DNA of 64,000 bases from contig NZ_BMDG01000002.1 of assembly GCF_014635665.1 (NCBI RefSeq), positions 248,001 to 312,000 of the forward strand, in the 5' to 3' direction. Both the position numbers and the translations under genes were made by a program. Source of the stretch: Isoptericola cucumis (GTDB taxonomy: Bacteria; Actinomycetota; Actinomycetes; Actinomycetales; Cellulomonadaceae). Numbering within the stretch: position 1 is the first letter of the stretch; every line of letters begins with the position of its first letter. Shown here in pieces: positions 54,678 to 63,200 of this stretch. Under the pieces are notes generated by a model. That model worked only from the letters and a program-made list of their open reading frames with translations, did not search any database and had not been told where the DNA came from.

Positions 54678-55601
54678 TCACTGCCGGGCCGTGCGGCGGC
54701 AGACCTCCTCCCAGGGGGTCGGGGCGATGCCGAACTGCTGCTGCGCGGCGGTGGAGTCCATGACGTACGGGCGCTCGAACTGGTAGGCGAGCTCGCGCAG
54801 CTCCCGCATCAGGGGAGAGACCAGCCCGGCCGCCCGCAGGGCGGGCCCGCGCAGCGAGCCGACACGCACCGGCGGGCGGCCGGCGGCGGCGAGCACGTCG
54901 GCCAGCGCCCGGGCCTGGGTGCGCGGGGCGTTGCTGGGCACGTGCCAGGTGCGTCCGTGCGACGCCGGGTCGTCGGCCGCGGCGACGAGGGTGCGGGCGA
55001 CGTCGCCGACGTCGGTGAAGGAGTGCGGCAGGTCGGTGCGGCCGATCATGGTCACGCGCCGGCCCGCCAGGGCGGCCGGCAGCACCCGGGACACGTGGCC
55101 GTTGGCGCCCACGCCCGGGCCCAGGTAGTCCGCGGCGCGCACCTCGACCGCGCCGCGCAGCCGGCCGGCCTCGGACGCCGCGCGGGCGTCGGCCCACATG
55201 CGGGTGCGCAGGCGCGCCTTGGGGCCGGTGGCGGCGTCGGGGAGGTCCTCGGTCATCGGGCCGTCGACGGGGCCGTAGGGGTAGAGGTTGCCTGTGATGG
55301 CGTAGACGGCGCCGGCGCGCTCGGCCGCGGTCAGCAGCGCGGCGGCGAGCGGCGGCCAGGCGCGCTGCCACTGCGTGTAGTCGCCGGGGTTGGCGCAGTT
55401 GTGCAGGACGTCGACGCCGTCGGCCGCGCGGGACAGGGCGTCCGCGTCCGTGGCGTCGAGGGCGACGTGGGTGACGCCGTGGACGCCGGTGTCCCGCCCC
55501 GAGCGGGTGACGACGGTGACCTGCGAGCCGCGGGCCGCGAGGAGGGTCGCGACGTGGCGGCCGACGGGCCCGGCGCCGACGACGAGGTGGCGGTCGGTCA
55601 T
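54678..55601 (-). CDS. NAD-dependent epimerase/dehydratase family protein
   Basis: A 307-aa Rossmann-fold protein with the dinucleotide loop G-A-G-P-V-G-R-H near residues 9-16. It keeps an extended-SDR layout, but the usual Y-x-x-x-K is not obvious (Y-P-Y-G-P is found near 109), so it may be an atypical or NmrA-like redox sensor/reductase. ATG 55601 is used; GAGCAT lies 5 nt upstream on the minus strand. It is divergent from a TetR gene, and one of two matching palindromes covers its promoter, so TetR probably represses it. Confidence 0.85.
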   Translation of the reverse strand: MTDRHLVVGAGPVGRHVATLLAARGSQVTVVTRSGRDTGVHGVTHVALDATDADALSRAADGVDVLHNCANPGDYTQWQRAWPPLAAALLTAAERAGAVYAITGNLYPYGPVDGPMTEDLPDAATGPKARLRTRMWADARAASEAGRLRGAVEVRAADYLGPGVGANGHVSRVLPAALAGRRVTMIGRTDLPHSFTDVGDVARTLVAAADDPASHGRTWHVPSNAPRTQARALADVLAAAGRPPVRVGSLRGPALRAAGLVSPLMRELRELAYQFERPYVMDSTAAQQQFGIAPTPWEEVCRRTARQ

Positions 55602-55618
55602 GGCTGATGCTCCAATCC

Positions 55619-55683
55619 GAGAGCGGTGCTCTCTGTCGGGTCGAGCATGACAGGGCGCCAGCGGTCTGACAAGAGCGGTGCTC
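55619..55683. promoter_or_regulatory. Twin TetR operators between epimerase and tetR genes
   Basis: GAGAGC-GGT-GCTCTC at 55619-55633 is a perfect 15-nt palindrome. GAGC-GGT-GCTC at 55673-55683 repeats its core, and AGAGCGGTGCTC is shared by both. The centres are 52 nt apart, close to five helical turns. The first lies over the epimerase promoter, the second beside the expected tetR -35. Confidence 0.8.
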
Positions 55684-55723
55684 GCGTTTGTGGTCGGTGA
55701 TCTCGGCGTGGCATCCTCGGACG

Positions 55724-56572
55724 GTGACCCCCGAGACCCACGAGCCCGCTGTCACCGGTGGCGCCCCCCGCACTGCGCGCGCGCTCGCCCGCGCCACGAT
55801 CACGCGCGAGATCCTCGCGGCCGCCCGCGCGCGGCTCGCCACGGAGGGCGCGGCCGGCCTGTCGCTGCGCGCCGTCGCCCGCGACGTGGGCATGGTCTCG
55901 TCCGCGGTCTACCGCTACTTCCCGAGCCGCGACGCCCTGCTCACCGCGCTGATCGTCGAGTGCTACGACGAGCTCGGCGCCGCCGTCGAGCAGGCCGAGG
56001 CCGGCGCCCGGCGGGACGAGGACGACGTGGCGGCGCGCTGGCTCGCGGCCTGCCGGGCCCTGCGCGCCTGGAGCGTGGCCCACCCGGCGGAGTTCGCCCT
56101 GCTGTACGGCACGCCCGTGCCCGGGTATGCGGCTCCGCGGGACACGGTCGGGCCCGCGACGCGGGTCGTGCGGGTGCTCGTGGCGGTGGTGCTGGACGCC
56201 CACGTCCGCGGCGCCCGGCCGGTGGGGGCGCCCGCGGGGCCGGCCGCCGAGGCTGACGGGGCCGTCGGGACCGGCGAGGGCGACCTCGTCGCCGCGGCGC
56301 GGGAGTTCGTCGTCGAGCGCGGGCTGTGGCGCGGGCGCGCGGCCGACGTGCCCACGGAGCCGGTGGTGCGCACGATCATGGCGTGGACGACGCTGTTCGG
56401 CACGGTGTCGTTCGAGCTGTTCGGGCACCTCGTGGGATCCGTCACGGACACGGCGCGCTGGTTCGACCTCGTCGCGGGGCGGCTGGGCGCCGACCTCGGC
56501 ATCGTCGCAGGTGGCGACGTCGCCGGCGGGGGCGACGGGACGGATGCGACGTCGCCCGCCGGCGGCCGGTAA
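55724..56572 (+). CDS. TetR family transcriptional regulator
   Basis: A 282-aa regulator. The helix-turn-helix is at residues about 29-75: I-T-R-E-I-L-A-A-A-R, then L-S-L-R-A-V-A-R-D-V-G-M-V-S-S-A-V-Y-R-Y-F-P-S-R-D-A-L-L, typical of TetR. The C-terminal ligand domain (TetR_C_13-like, with W-x-x-x-H-P-A-E-F-A-L-L-Y-G-T-P-V-P-G-Y) follows, then a Gly/Asp tail. GTG 55724 is chosen because CATCCT at 55712-55717 lies 6 nt upstream. It likely binds the two palindromes in the divergent region. The ligand is unknown. Confidence 0.92.
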   Translation: MTPETHEPAVTGGAPRTARALARATITREILAAARARLATEGAAGLSLRAVARDVGMVSSAVYRYFPSRDALLTALIVECYDELGAAVEQAEAGARRDEDDVAARWLAACRALRAWSVAHPAEFALLYGTPVPGYAAPRDTVGPATRVVRVLVAVVLDAHVRGARPVGAPAGPAAEADGAVGTGEGDLVAAAREFVVERGLWRGRAADVPTEPVVRTIMAWTTLFGTVSFELFGHLVGSVTDTARWFDLVAGRLGADLGIVAGGDVAGGGDGTDATSPAGGR

Positions 56573-56575
56573 CCT
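56570..56575 (+). promoter_or_regulatory. -10 element of the long cold-shock gene
   Basis: TAACCT at 56570-56575 overlaps the tetR stop codon TAA. It predicts a leader of about 60 nt before GTG 56642, where GAAGAGGTTGAG provides the ribosome site. Confidence 0.55.
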
Positions 56576-56641
56576 GGGACCTTCCGGCCCCGGGCACCTG
56601 CGCCCGCGGCCGTCACATCCGACGAGCACGAAGAGGTTGAG

Positions 56642-57022
56642 GTGCCCACCGGCAAGGTCAAGTGGTACGACGCGGAGCGCGGGTTCGGCTTCATCGCGGG
56701 CGACGACGTCGGCGAGGTCTTCCTGCACGCCTCGGCGCTGCCCCCGGACGCGAACCCGAAGCCCGGCACGCGCGTGGAGTTCGGTGTCGCCGACGGCCGC
56801 CGCGGACCCTCCGCCCTCTCGGTGACGGTCCTCGACCCGGCACCGTCGGTGGCCAAGGCGAAGCGCAAGGCCCCGTCGGAGATGGCGGGCATCGTCGAGG
56901 ACCTCATCACGGTGCTCGACCGTGTCGGCGACCAGCTGAAGCGCGGCAAGTACCCTGAGGCCGCGACCGGCAAGCGCGTGGCGACGCTGCTGCGCGCCGT
57001 CGCCGACGACCTCGACAGCTGA
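56642..57022 (+). CDS. Cold-shock domain protein with helical extension
   Basis: A 126-aa protein. Residues 1-65 are a cold-shock domain (G-K-V-K-W-Y-D, RNP1 R-G-F-G-F-I, RNP2 V-F-L-H-A). About 60 extra residues follow, basic at first (K-A-K-R-K-A) and then helical (I-V-E-D-L-I-T-V-L-D-R-V-G-D-Q-L-K-R-G-K-Y). This longer CspB-like type is found in actinobacteria next to DUF3027, as here (34 nt). The start is GTG 56642. Confidence 0.92.
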   Translation: MPTGKVKWYDAERGFGFIAGDDVGEVFLHASALPPDANPKPGTRVEFGVADGRRGPSALSVTVLDPAPSVAKAKRKAPSEMAGIVEDLITVLDRVGDQLKRGKYPEAATGKRVATLLRAVADDLDS

Positions 57023-57056
57023 CGAGAACCCGAGACAGAGACCCGCGAGAGGGAAC

Positions 57057-57866
57057 ATGGTGACTGCTGCCGCTCCGGCGCCCGCGCGCACACCGCGGGT
57101 CAGCGCCCGCGCACGGAACGACGCCGTGCTGCTGGCCGCTGCCGACCAGGCGCGCGAGGCCGCGCAGGAGGTGGCCTCGTCGCCGTCCGACGTGGGGGAG
57201 CACCTCGGGACGGTGGCCGAGGGCGAGCGCCTCATGTCGCACCGCTTCGCCGCGACGATGAAGGGCTACCGCGGGTGGCACTGGACCGTGACCCTGGCCC
57301 GCGTGCCGCGCGGGCGCGTCGCGACGGTGTGCGAGGTCGAGCTGCTGCCGGGCGACGAGGCCGTCCTCGCGCCGGAGTGGCTGCCGTGGTCGGAGCGCCT
57401 GCGCCCCGGCGACATCGGCCCGGGGGACACGCTGCCGTTCCGGGCGGACGACCCGCGCCTCGAGCCCGGGTGGACGCCCACCGGCGACGAGGAGCTGGAC
57501 TCCGTCGCGATCGACGAGCTGGCCCTCGCCCGTGCGCGCGTGCTGTCGCCGCAGGGTCGTGACGAGGCGGCCGAGCGCTGGTACCGCGGCTCCCGCGGGC
57601 CCACGTCGCGCGGCGCGGTGGCGTCGAAGGCCGAGTGCGGCACCTGCGCGTTCCTCGTCCCGCTGGCCGGCCCGCTCGGTCAGCTCTTCGCGGTCTGCGC
57701 CAACGAGTGGTCGCCGGACGACGGCAAGGTCGTCTCGCTCGACCACGGCTGCGGCGCGCACTCCGAGACGGACGTCGAGCCGTCCGGCACGGACTGGCCG
57801 GCGGACGCCCCGCTCATCGACGAGGTGAGCGTCGAACGGATCGATCCCGCCGACGACAGGCGGTGA
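57057..57866 (+). CDS. DUF3027 protein with C-terminal cysteine cluster
   Basis: A 269-aa cytoplasmic protein. The central block H-R-F-A-A-x-M-x-G-Y-x-G-W-H-W-T-V-T-L-A-R near residues 62-82 and L-P-G-D-E-A-V-L-A-P-x-W-L-P-W near 97-111 define DUF3027, a family confined to actinobacteria. The C-terminus has C-G-T-C (near 197), C-A-N-E-W-S near 218 and D-H-G-C-G-A-H-S-E-T-D near 233-243, a probable metal site. The function is unknown. ATG 57057 follows GAGAGGGA. It lies between csp and the sacsin-like ATPase gene, with only 8 nt to the latter. Confidence 0.85.
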   Translation: MVTAAAPAPARTPRVSARARNDAVLLAAADQAREAAQEVASSPSDVGEHLGTVAEGERLMSHRFAATMKGYRGWHWTVTLARVPRGRVATVCEVELLPGDEAVLAPEWLPWSERLRPGDIGPGDTLPFRADDPRLEPGWTPTGDEELDSVAIDELALARARVLSPQGRDEAAERWYRGSRGPTSRGAVASKAECGTCAFLVPLAGPLGQLFAVCANEWSPDDGKVVSLDHGCGAHSETDVEPSGTDWPADAPLIDEVSVERIDPADDRR

Positions 57867-57874
57867 GGGCGACG

Positions 57875-57918
57875 GTGGTCGCACATCGACAGGCTCAGGG
57901 GCCGCCCGTCGCGACCAC
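57875..57918. repeat. REP-like inverted repeat at the start of the sacsin-like gene
   Basis: GTGGTCGC at 57875-57882 pairs with GCGACCAC at 57911-57918 and encloses ATCGACAGGCTCAGGGG. TCGACAGGC is shared with the hairpin between pstS and pstC. If the start at 57875 is right, the element encodes the first residues of the protein. Confidence 0.55.
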
Positions 57919-60900
57919 TGAGCCGGACACCGACGCACGCACGAAGGGTCCGGCCGGCGCGACGCCGGACCCCTTCGGCGCCGCCGCGCTGCGGGACGCC
58001 GTGGTTGCGGCGTGGCTCGCCTCCGGCACCCGCTTCCGGGAGGACGCGAACGCGGAGGAGGACCACGCCCGCGGCTACTACCGCGACCGGGTGGTCGTCG
58101 AGCTCGCCCAGAACGCGGCCGACGCCGCCGCGCGCGCCGACGCCCGGGGGCGCCTGCGCCTGAGCCTCGAGCGCGTCCCGGAGGGCGGCTGGCGGCTCGT
58201 GGCGGCCAACACGGGCGCCCCCCTGGACGCCGACGGCGTCGCGTCGCTGGCCTCGCTGCGCGCGTCGGCGAAGGTGTCCGGCCCGGCGGACGAGCCCGCC
58301 GCCGGGAGCGGCCCGGTCGGCCGGTTCGGGGTCGGCTTCGCCGCCACCCGGTCGGTGTCGGACGACGTCGCGGTGCGCTCGACGACCGGCGGCGTGCGCT
58401 TCTCCCTGCGCCGCACCCGGGAGCTGCTCGACGCCGTCACCGCCCCCGCCGAGGGCGCGGGCGAGGGTGCCGAGCGCCTGCGGCGCGCGGTCGCCGAGCG
58501 GGGCGACGACCTGCCGGTGCTGCGGCTGCCGTTCGAGGCGCCGGCGCTGGCCGACGCCGCCCTCGACGCCCCCTCCGACGCCCCGGAATGGGCGGTCACC
58601 GTCGTCGAGCTCGCGCTGCGCGACGACGCCGTGGACGCCGTGCGCGACCAGCTCGCCGCCGTCGACGACGCGCTCCTGCTCGCCCTGCCCGCCCTCGCGG
58701 AGATCGTCGTCGAGCTGCCGGACACGGACGGCGAGACCCGGCGCACCACGGTGCGCGACGTCGCCGAGCGGTGGGCGGTGCGCCGCCGCGCGGGGGTCGT
58801 GGACGCCGACGACGTGGCCGACCTGCCGCGCGAGCAGCGGCGCACCGCGTGGTCCGTCACCTGGGCGCTGCCGCGGGAGGAGCCCGCGCGCGCCGGCGTG
58901 CTGCACGCGCCCACGCCCACGGACGTCCCGCTGACGCTGCCGGGCCTGCTGGTCGCGTCGTTCCCGGTCGACCCGGGTCGCCGGCAGGTGCTGCCGGGCG
59001 CGGTCACGGACCGGCTGGCGGCGGAGGCGGGGACGGCGTTCGCCGAGGTGCTCACCGACCTGGCCGCCGGGGAGTCGGGCCTGCACGGTGCGGCGGTCCT
59101 CGACCTCGTGCCCGCCGACCTGCCCGCGGGCGAGCTGGACGCCGCGGTCCGGGAGGCGGCCACCGACGCGCTGCGCACGGCGCCGCTGCTGCCGGCGGGG
59201 CCCGGCCCGGACGGCTCGGGCCCGGACGGCTCGGGCGCAGGTTCGCGGGTGGCCCCCGAGGACGCCACCGTGCTCGCCGGGCCGGCGGGCGAGGACGAGG
59301 CGCTCGTCGCCGCGCTCGCGGGGGTCGTCCCGGGGCTGGTCGCGCTCGCGCCGTCCCGCCAGGGCGTCGCCCGCCGGCTGGGCGCCACGACCGTGCAGCT
59401 CGCCGACGTCGTCGCCGAGCTGCCCGCGGCCCTGCCGCCCGCCGGCTGGTGGACGCTGTGCGAGGCGCTCGAGCCGCACGTCTCGGACGCCGGGGTGCTG
59501 GAGGCGCTGGCGGGCGCGCACGTGCCGCTCGTCGACGGGCGCCGGGCGTCGGGCGTGCGCGGCACGGTCGTGCTGCCGGAGGACGACGACGACCCCGCGC
59601 TGGTGGCGATCGCGCGCACCCTCGCCGTGCGCGTGGTGCACCCCGACGCGGCGCACCCGCTGCTGGTGCGCGCCGGGGCCACGCCGACCGACGCCCGCGC
59701 GCTGCTCGACGACGACGGGGTGCGCGCGCTCGCGCTCGCCGCGTCGGAGGCGCTGCTGGACGGGGCCGCCGAGGTGCCGCCGGTGGCGGACTGGCCGGCA
59801 CCGACGACGCTCGTCGGGCCGGTCGACGCGCGACCGCGGGAGGTCGTGGAGACGGCGCTGGCGCTGGCGCGGCTGGCGCTGCCGGCGGGCGCGGAGGGCT
59901 TCCCGTTCTGGCTCGGCGAGCTGCCGCTGCCGACGGCCGACGGCGAGCTGGCTCCCGCGCGCGAGACGTCGGTGCCGGGCTCGTGGGCCGCCGACGCGAT
60001 GGACGGCCTGGCGCCGGTGACGCGGGCGGCGATGGCCCGGCACGGGGCCGAGCTGCTGCGCGCGGTCGGCGCCCGCGCCGACCTCGCGGTGTACCGCGTC
60101 CCCGACGTGCTCACCCCCGACGCCGACGACCCCGAGCCGGAGCACGGCCCGGACGACCCGGCGGGCTGGCTGGCCGGGTGGGCCGACTACCTGCGCTTCC
60201 TCGGCGAGCGGCTGGGGCCCGGGGTGGACCTGGGCGACGTGCTCGCCGTGGCCGACCTGGACGCCGTCTCCGTCCCGGAGGCGGCGGACGGCGTGCCCGA
60301 GGACGACCGGGCCGACGACGACCCGGCCGACGACGACCGGTGGGCCGAGGTCCTGGCCCACCTGGCCGCCGACCCGGACGCGCGCCGCGCGCTCGTCACG
60401 CCGGTCTCCGGCGCGCCGTCGTACACCGCGTGGTGGCTGCGCCGCGCCCTGGGCGCGCCGTTCGCGCGCCACGCCGGCGTCCCGCTGCTGCCCCTGCTGC
60501 CGGAGGCGATGGCGGGGCTGGACGACGAGGTGCAGCGGGCGCTCGGCGCCGTCGACGGGCTCGGGGCGCTCGCGGCGGGGGACTGGCCGGCCGCGCTGGA
60601 GCGCCTTCCCGGCGTCGGCGAGGCGCTCCCGCTGCCCGTCGCCCTCGGCGTCTGGCGCGGTCTGGCCGGGCTGGCGGTGCGGCTCGGCCGGGCGGCGCGC
60701 GCCGCGGCCCTGGACCCGCTGCCCGACAGGCTTCCTGCGCTCGACGCGAGCGACGTCGTCGTGCGGCGGGCCGACGACGTGGAGGTGGCGGGCACCGCGC
60801 GCTGGGCCGTGCTCGGGCCGGTGCTCCCGGTGCCGGAGGTCGAGGTCGAGGCCGTCGCCGACCTGCTGGACCTGCCGGTCGTGGGAGAGGACGGGCTGCC

Positions 60901-61186
60901 CTCACCCGACGGTCAAGGGCAGGAGCAGCCGCTCGACCCGCGCGTCGTCGCGCTCGACCCGCGCCTGCCGGAGACCTGGCACTCCCACGAGCGTCTCTCC
61001 GTCGCCGGGGCGCCTGTGCCGTGGTGGGTGGACGCCGACGGCCGGGTGCACGCCACCGACCGGGCGGGGCTCGCGGCCGCGCTGGCCGACCGGCTGGGGC
61101 GTCCGGACCGTGCCGCGCTCCTCGCGACCGTGCTCGCCGCCCCCGAGCGGGCCACCGAGCTGTGGGTCACCACCGCCTGGGGCTGA
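57875..61186 (+). CDS. Sacsin-like GHKL ATPase-domain protein
   Basis: A 1103-aa protein of the group annotated as sacsin N-terminal ATP-binding-like. The Hsp90-type ATP fold is at residues about 65-330: V-E-L-A-Q-N80-A-A-D83-A is the N-box, N-T-G near 113 and V-G-R-F-G-V-G-F near 148-155 the glycine boxes. The remaining 770 residues are Leu/Ala/Asp-rich, mostly helical, with no known catalytic motif. GTG 57875 has GAGGG 5 nt upstream; GTG 57863, which overlaps the DUF3027 stop (GTGA), is an alternative. The role is unknown; a chaperone or nucleic-acid-linked ATPase is possible. It is the downstream member of csp-DUF3027-sacsin. Confidence 0.82.
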   Translation: MVAHRQAQGPPVATTEPDTDARTKGPAGATPDPFGAAALRDAVVAAWLASGTRFREDANAEEDHARGYYRDRVVVELAQNAADAAARADARGRLRLSLERVPEGGWRLVAANTGAPLDADGVASLASLRASAKVSGPADEPAAGSGPVGRFGVGFAATRSVSDDVAVRSTTGGVRFSLRRTRELLDAVTAPAEGAGEGAERLRRAVAERGDDLPVLRLPFEAPALADAALDAPSDAPEWAVTVVELALRDDAVDAVRDQLAAVDDALLLALPALAEIVVELPDTDGETRRTTVRDVAERWAVRRRAGVVDADDVADLPREQRRTAWSVTWALPREEPARAGVLHAPTPTDVPLTLPGLLVASFPVDPGRRQVLPGAVTDRLAAEAGTAFAEVLTDLAAGESGLHGAAVLDLVPADLPAGELDAAVREAATDALRTAPLLPAGPGPDGSGPDGSGAGSRVAPEDATVLAGPAGEDEALVAALAGVVPGLVALAPSRQGVARRLGATTVQLADVVAELPAALPPAGWWTLCEALEPHVSDAGVLEALAGAHVPLVDGRRASGVRGTVVLPEDDDDPALVAIARTLAVRVVHPDAAHPLLVRAGATPTDARALLDDDGVRALALAASEALLDGAAEVPPVADWPAPTTLVGPVDARPREVVETALALARLALPAGAEGFPFWLGELPLPTADGELAPARETSVPGSWAADAMDGLAPVTRAAMARHGAELLRAVGARADLAVYRVPDVLTPDADDPEPEHGPDDPAGWLAGWADYLRFLGERLGPGVDLGDVLAVADLDAVSVPEAADGVPEDDRADDDPADDDRWAEVLAHLAADPDARRALVTPVSGAPSYTAWWLRRALGAPFARHAGVPLLPLLPEAMAGLDDEVQRALGAVDGLGALAAGDWPAALERLPGVGEALPLPVALGVWRGLAGLAVRLGRAARAAALDPLPDRLPALDASDVVVRRADDVEVAGTARWAVLGPVLPVPEVEVEAVADLLDLPVVGEDGLPSPDGQGQEQPLDPRVVALDPRLPETWHSHERLSVAGAPVPWWVDADGRVHATDRAGLAAALADRLGRPDRAALLATVLAAPERATELWVTTAWG

Positions 61187-61189
61187 GGA

Positions 61190-61447
61190 TCAGTCCTCGC
61201 CGCGGTAGGCGCGCCGGTTGCGCCGCTCCCACAGCAGCCCCAGGCCGCCGAGCAGGACGCCGACGGCGCAGGTGACGACGACCTCCGGCGTCGCGCGCCC
61301 GAGGGCGAGCAGCACCACGGTCACCACCAGGACAACGGCCCAGGCTGCGATGCCGGCGAGGAGCACCCGGCGCAGGTCCACCCGCAGCGGCGGGGGCCCG
61401 GGACGACGACGCTCCGGGTGGAGCAGCAGGCTCATGATCGACGGCAC
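61190..61447 (-). CDS. DUF2530 small membrane protein
   Basis: An 85-aa protein with two hydrophobic helices (about 28-48 and 57-74) and a basic N-terminus. P-P-L-R-V-D-L-R-R-V-L-L-A-G-I-A-A-W and the second-helix T-C-A-V-G-V-L-L-G-G-L-G-L-L-W match DUF2530, an actinobacterial family of unknown function. The start is GTG 61447 because TAGACT lies 6 nt upstream on the minus strand; ATG 61435 is also in frame. It converges with the sacsin-like gene with a 3-nt gap. Confidence 0.82.
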   Translation of the reverse strand: MPSIMSLLLHPERRRPGPPPLRVDLRRVLLAGIAAWAVVLVVTVVLLALGRATPEVVVTCAVGVLLGGLGLLWERRNRRAYRGED

Positions 61448-61517
61448 GAGGTCAGTCTAGGCGGGCGGGCGCCCGTGCGGCGCCCCGTGCGGCGGCCGGG
61501 AGTCAAGGATGAAGGCC

Positions 61518-61583
61518 GGGTGACAGCGCTGGTCAGCGCCGTTTTCACCCCCGGGTGAAGCACGGGTGAAAGCCTGGGTGAAA
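61518..61583. promoter_or_regulatory. GGGTGAA half-site array before the exopolysaccharide transferase
   Basis: GGGTGAA occurs at 61553, 61564 and 61576, and GGGTGAC at 61518. TTCACCC at 61544-61550 forms a palindrome with the copy at 61553 across 2 nt. Copies are spaced 11-12 nt, so they lie on one face of the helix. TACTGT at 61622-61627 is a possible -10 downstream. The unit resembles, but is not identical to, the GTTCACC PHO unit of this genome. Confidence 0.7.
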
Positions 61584-61664
61584 GGACCACGAGAACGTCC
61601 TCCGCGCCGACATGGCGCTCCTACTGTGGTGATCGACCCGGCCGCACGAGAGGGAGGAGCCGCC

Positions 61665-63173
61665 GTGATCACCATCCCCGTCAACGGCCAGGCTCCGCGC
61701 TCGCGCCGGGCCGCCGTCCGTGCCGCGCAGCTCCGCGAGGTGCGGGACTCGTTCCGCGGGGAGCCGTGGCAGGCCGTGTACCGCCGCCGGCTGATCCGCA
61801 CGGACGTGGCCGTCGTCCTCGCGACCGCGGTGCTGGCCGCCTGGGTGCGCGGCCTGGCCGTGCCGCAGAGCGTGACGCCGTGGGTCGTCCTCGACCAGCT
61901 GATCCTCGCCGTGGTGCTCGCAGCGGCGTGGTGCTGCAGCCTCGCGCTGGGCCGGGCCTACGACGTGCGGGTCTTCGCATCCGGGCCGGCCGAGTACCAG
62001 CGCGTCTTCTCCGCGTCGTGGAAGCTCGTCACCCCGCTGGCGCTGCTGGCGCTCCTCCTGTCGTGGCCGGGGGCGAGCTGGTTCCTGCTGGTCGCGGTGC
62101 CGACCGGGATCGGGCTGCTGCTCGCCGGCCGCTGGGCGAGCCGCACGTGGCTGCACCGGCAGCGCCGGGCGGGCGGATGCGTGACGCTCGTCCTCGCCGT
62201 CGGGCTGCGGGACCAGGTGGAACGGCTCGTCCACGAGCTCAACGAGCGCCCGTCCGGCTACCGGGTGGTCGGGGTGTGCGTACCCGTGACCGACGACGTG
62301 CGGCCGGGGGAGGAGATCCTGGGCGTGCCGATCGTGGGAGACCTGCGCACCGCCGGCACGATGGCGACGGCGGTCGGCGCCGACTGCGTGGCCGTGAGCG
62401 GGTCGGACTGCGTCACGGCCGACGTCGTGCGCCGCCTCGGCTGGGAGCTCGAGCCCGTGGGCGTCGACCTCATGCTGACCGCCGAGCTGGCCGACGTCGC
62501 CGGCCCGCGCATCACCGTCACCCCCGAGCAGTCCGTGTCGCTGCTGCACGTGGACGCCCCGCGGTTCACCGGGCCGCGGTACGTGCTGAAGTCCGTCGTG
62601 GACTGGATCGGGGCGGCCGTCATCACGCTCGTGCTGCTGCCGGTGCTGGTGGTCGTCGCGGTCGCCGTCAAGCTCACCAGCCCGGGGAAGGTCCTCTTCC
62701 GCCAGGACCGGGTCGGGCGCGACGGGCGCACGTTCCGGATGCTGAAGTTCCGCTCCATGCGCGAGGGCGCCGACCGTGAGACCGCCGTGCTCGCCGGCCC
62801 CAGCGACGGCGCCGGCGTGCTGTTCAAGCTGCGCGACGACCCCCGCGTGACGCCGCTGGGCCGCGTGCTGCGACGCTGCTCGCTGGACGAGCTGCCCCAG
62901 CTGTTCAACGTGCTCGCCGGCCAGATGTCGCTGGTCGGGCCGCGACCGCCCCTGCAGGCGGAGGTGTCGAAGTACGAGGCGCGCATGCGCCGCCGGCTGC
63001 GCGTGAAGCCGGGCATCACCGGGCTGTGGCAGGTGGCCGGGCGCTCCAGCCTCTCCTGGGAGGAGGCCGTGCGGCTGGACGTCTACTACGCGGAGAACTG
63101 GACGCTGATCGGCGACTTCCTCATCCTGCTGCGCACCGCCAAGGCCGTCGTCACCGGCTCCGGCGCGTACTGA
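61665..63173 (+). CDS. Exopolysaccharide initiating sugar-1-phosphate transferase (WbaP/CpsE type)
   Basis: A 502-aa polyisoprenyl-phosphate hexose-1-phosphate transferase. Four N-terminal helices (about 46-155) precede a CoA-binding-like domain (165-290), a fifth membrane segment (about 303-333) and the catalytic domain with K-F-R-S-M-R, L-R-R-C-S-L-D-E-L-P-Q-L-x-N-V-L near 405-420, S-L-V-G-P-R-P-P near 426, and K-P-G-I-T-G-L-W-Q-V-A-G-R near 447-459. It loads the first sugar onto undecaprenyl phosphate for a surface polysaccharide. GTG 61665 follows GAGGGAGGA. A repeat array lies just upstream. Confidence 0.95.
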   Translation: MITIPVNGQAPRSRRAAVRAAQLREVRDSFRGEPWQAVYRRRLIRTDVAVVLATAVLAAWVRGLAVPQSVTPWVVLDQLILAVVLAAAWCCSLALGRAYDVRVFASGPAEYQRVFSASWKLVTPLALLALLLSWPGASWFLLVAVPTGIGLLLAGRWASRTWLHRQRRAGGCVTLVLAVGLRDQVERLVHELNERPSGYRVVGVCVPVTDDVRPGEEILGVPIVGDLRTAGTMATAVGADCVAVSGSDCVTADVVRRLGWELEPVGVDLMLTAELADVAGPRITVTPEQSVSLLHVDAPRFTGPRYVLKSVVDWIGAAVITLVLLPVLVVVAVAVKLTSPGKVLFRQDRVGRDGRTFRMLKFRSMREGADRETAVLAGPSDGAGVLFKLRDDPRVTPLGRVLRRCSLDELPQLFNVLAGQMSLVGPRPPLQAEVSKYEARMRRRLRVKPGITGLWQVAGRSSLSWEEAVRLDVYYAENWTLIGDFLILLRTAKAVVTGSGAY

Positions 63174-63200
63174 GCGTCGCCCTTCCGCCCGTCGCCGTGG

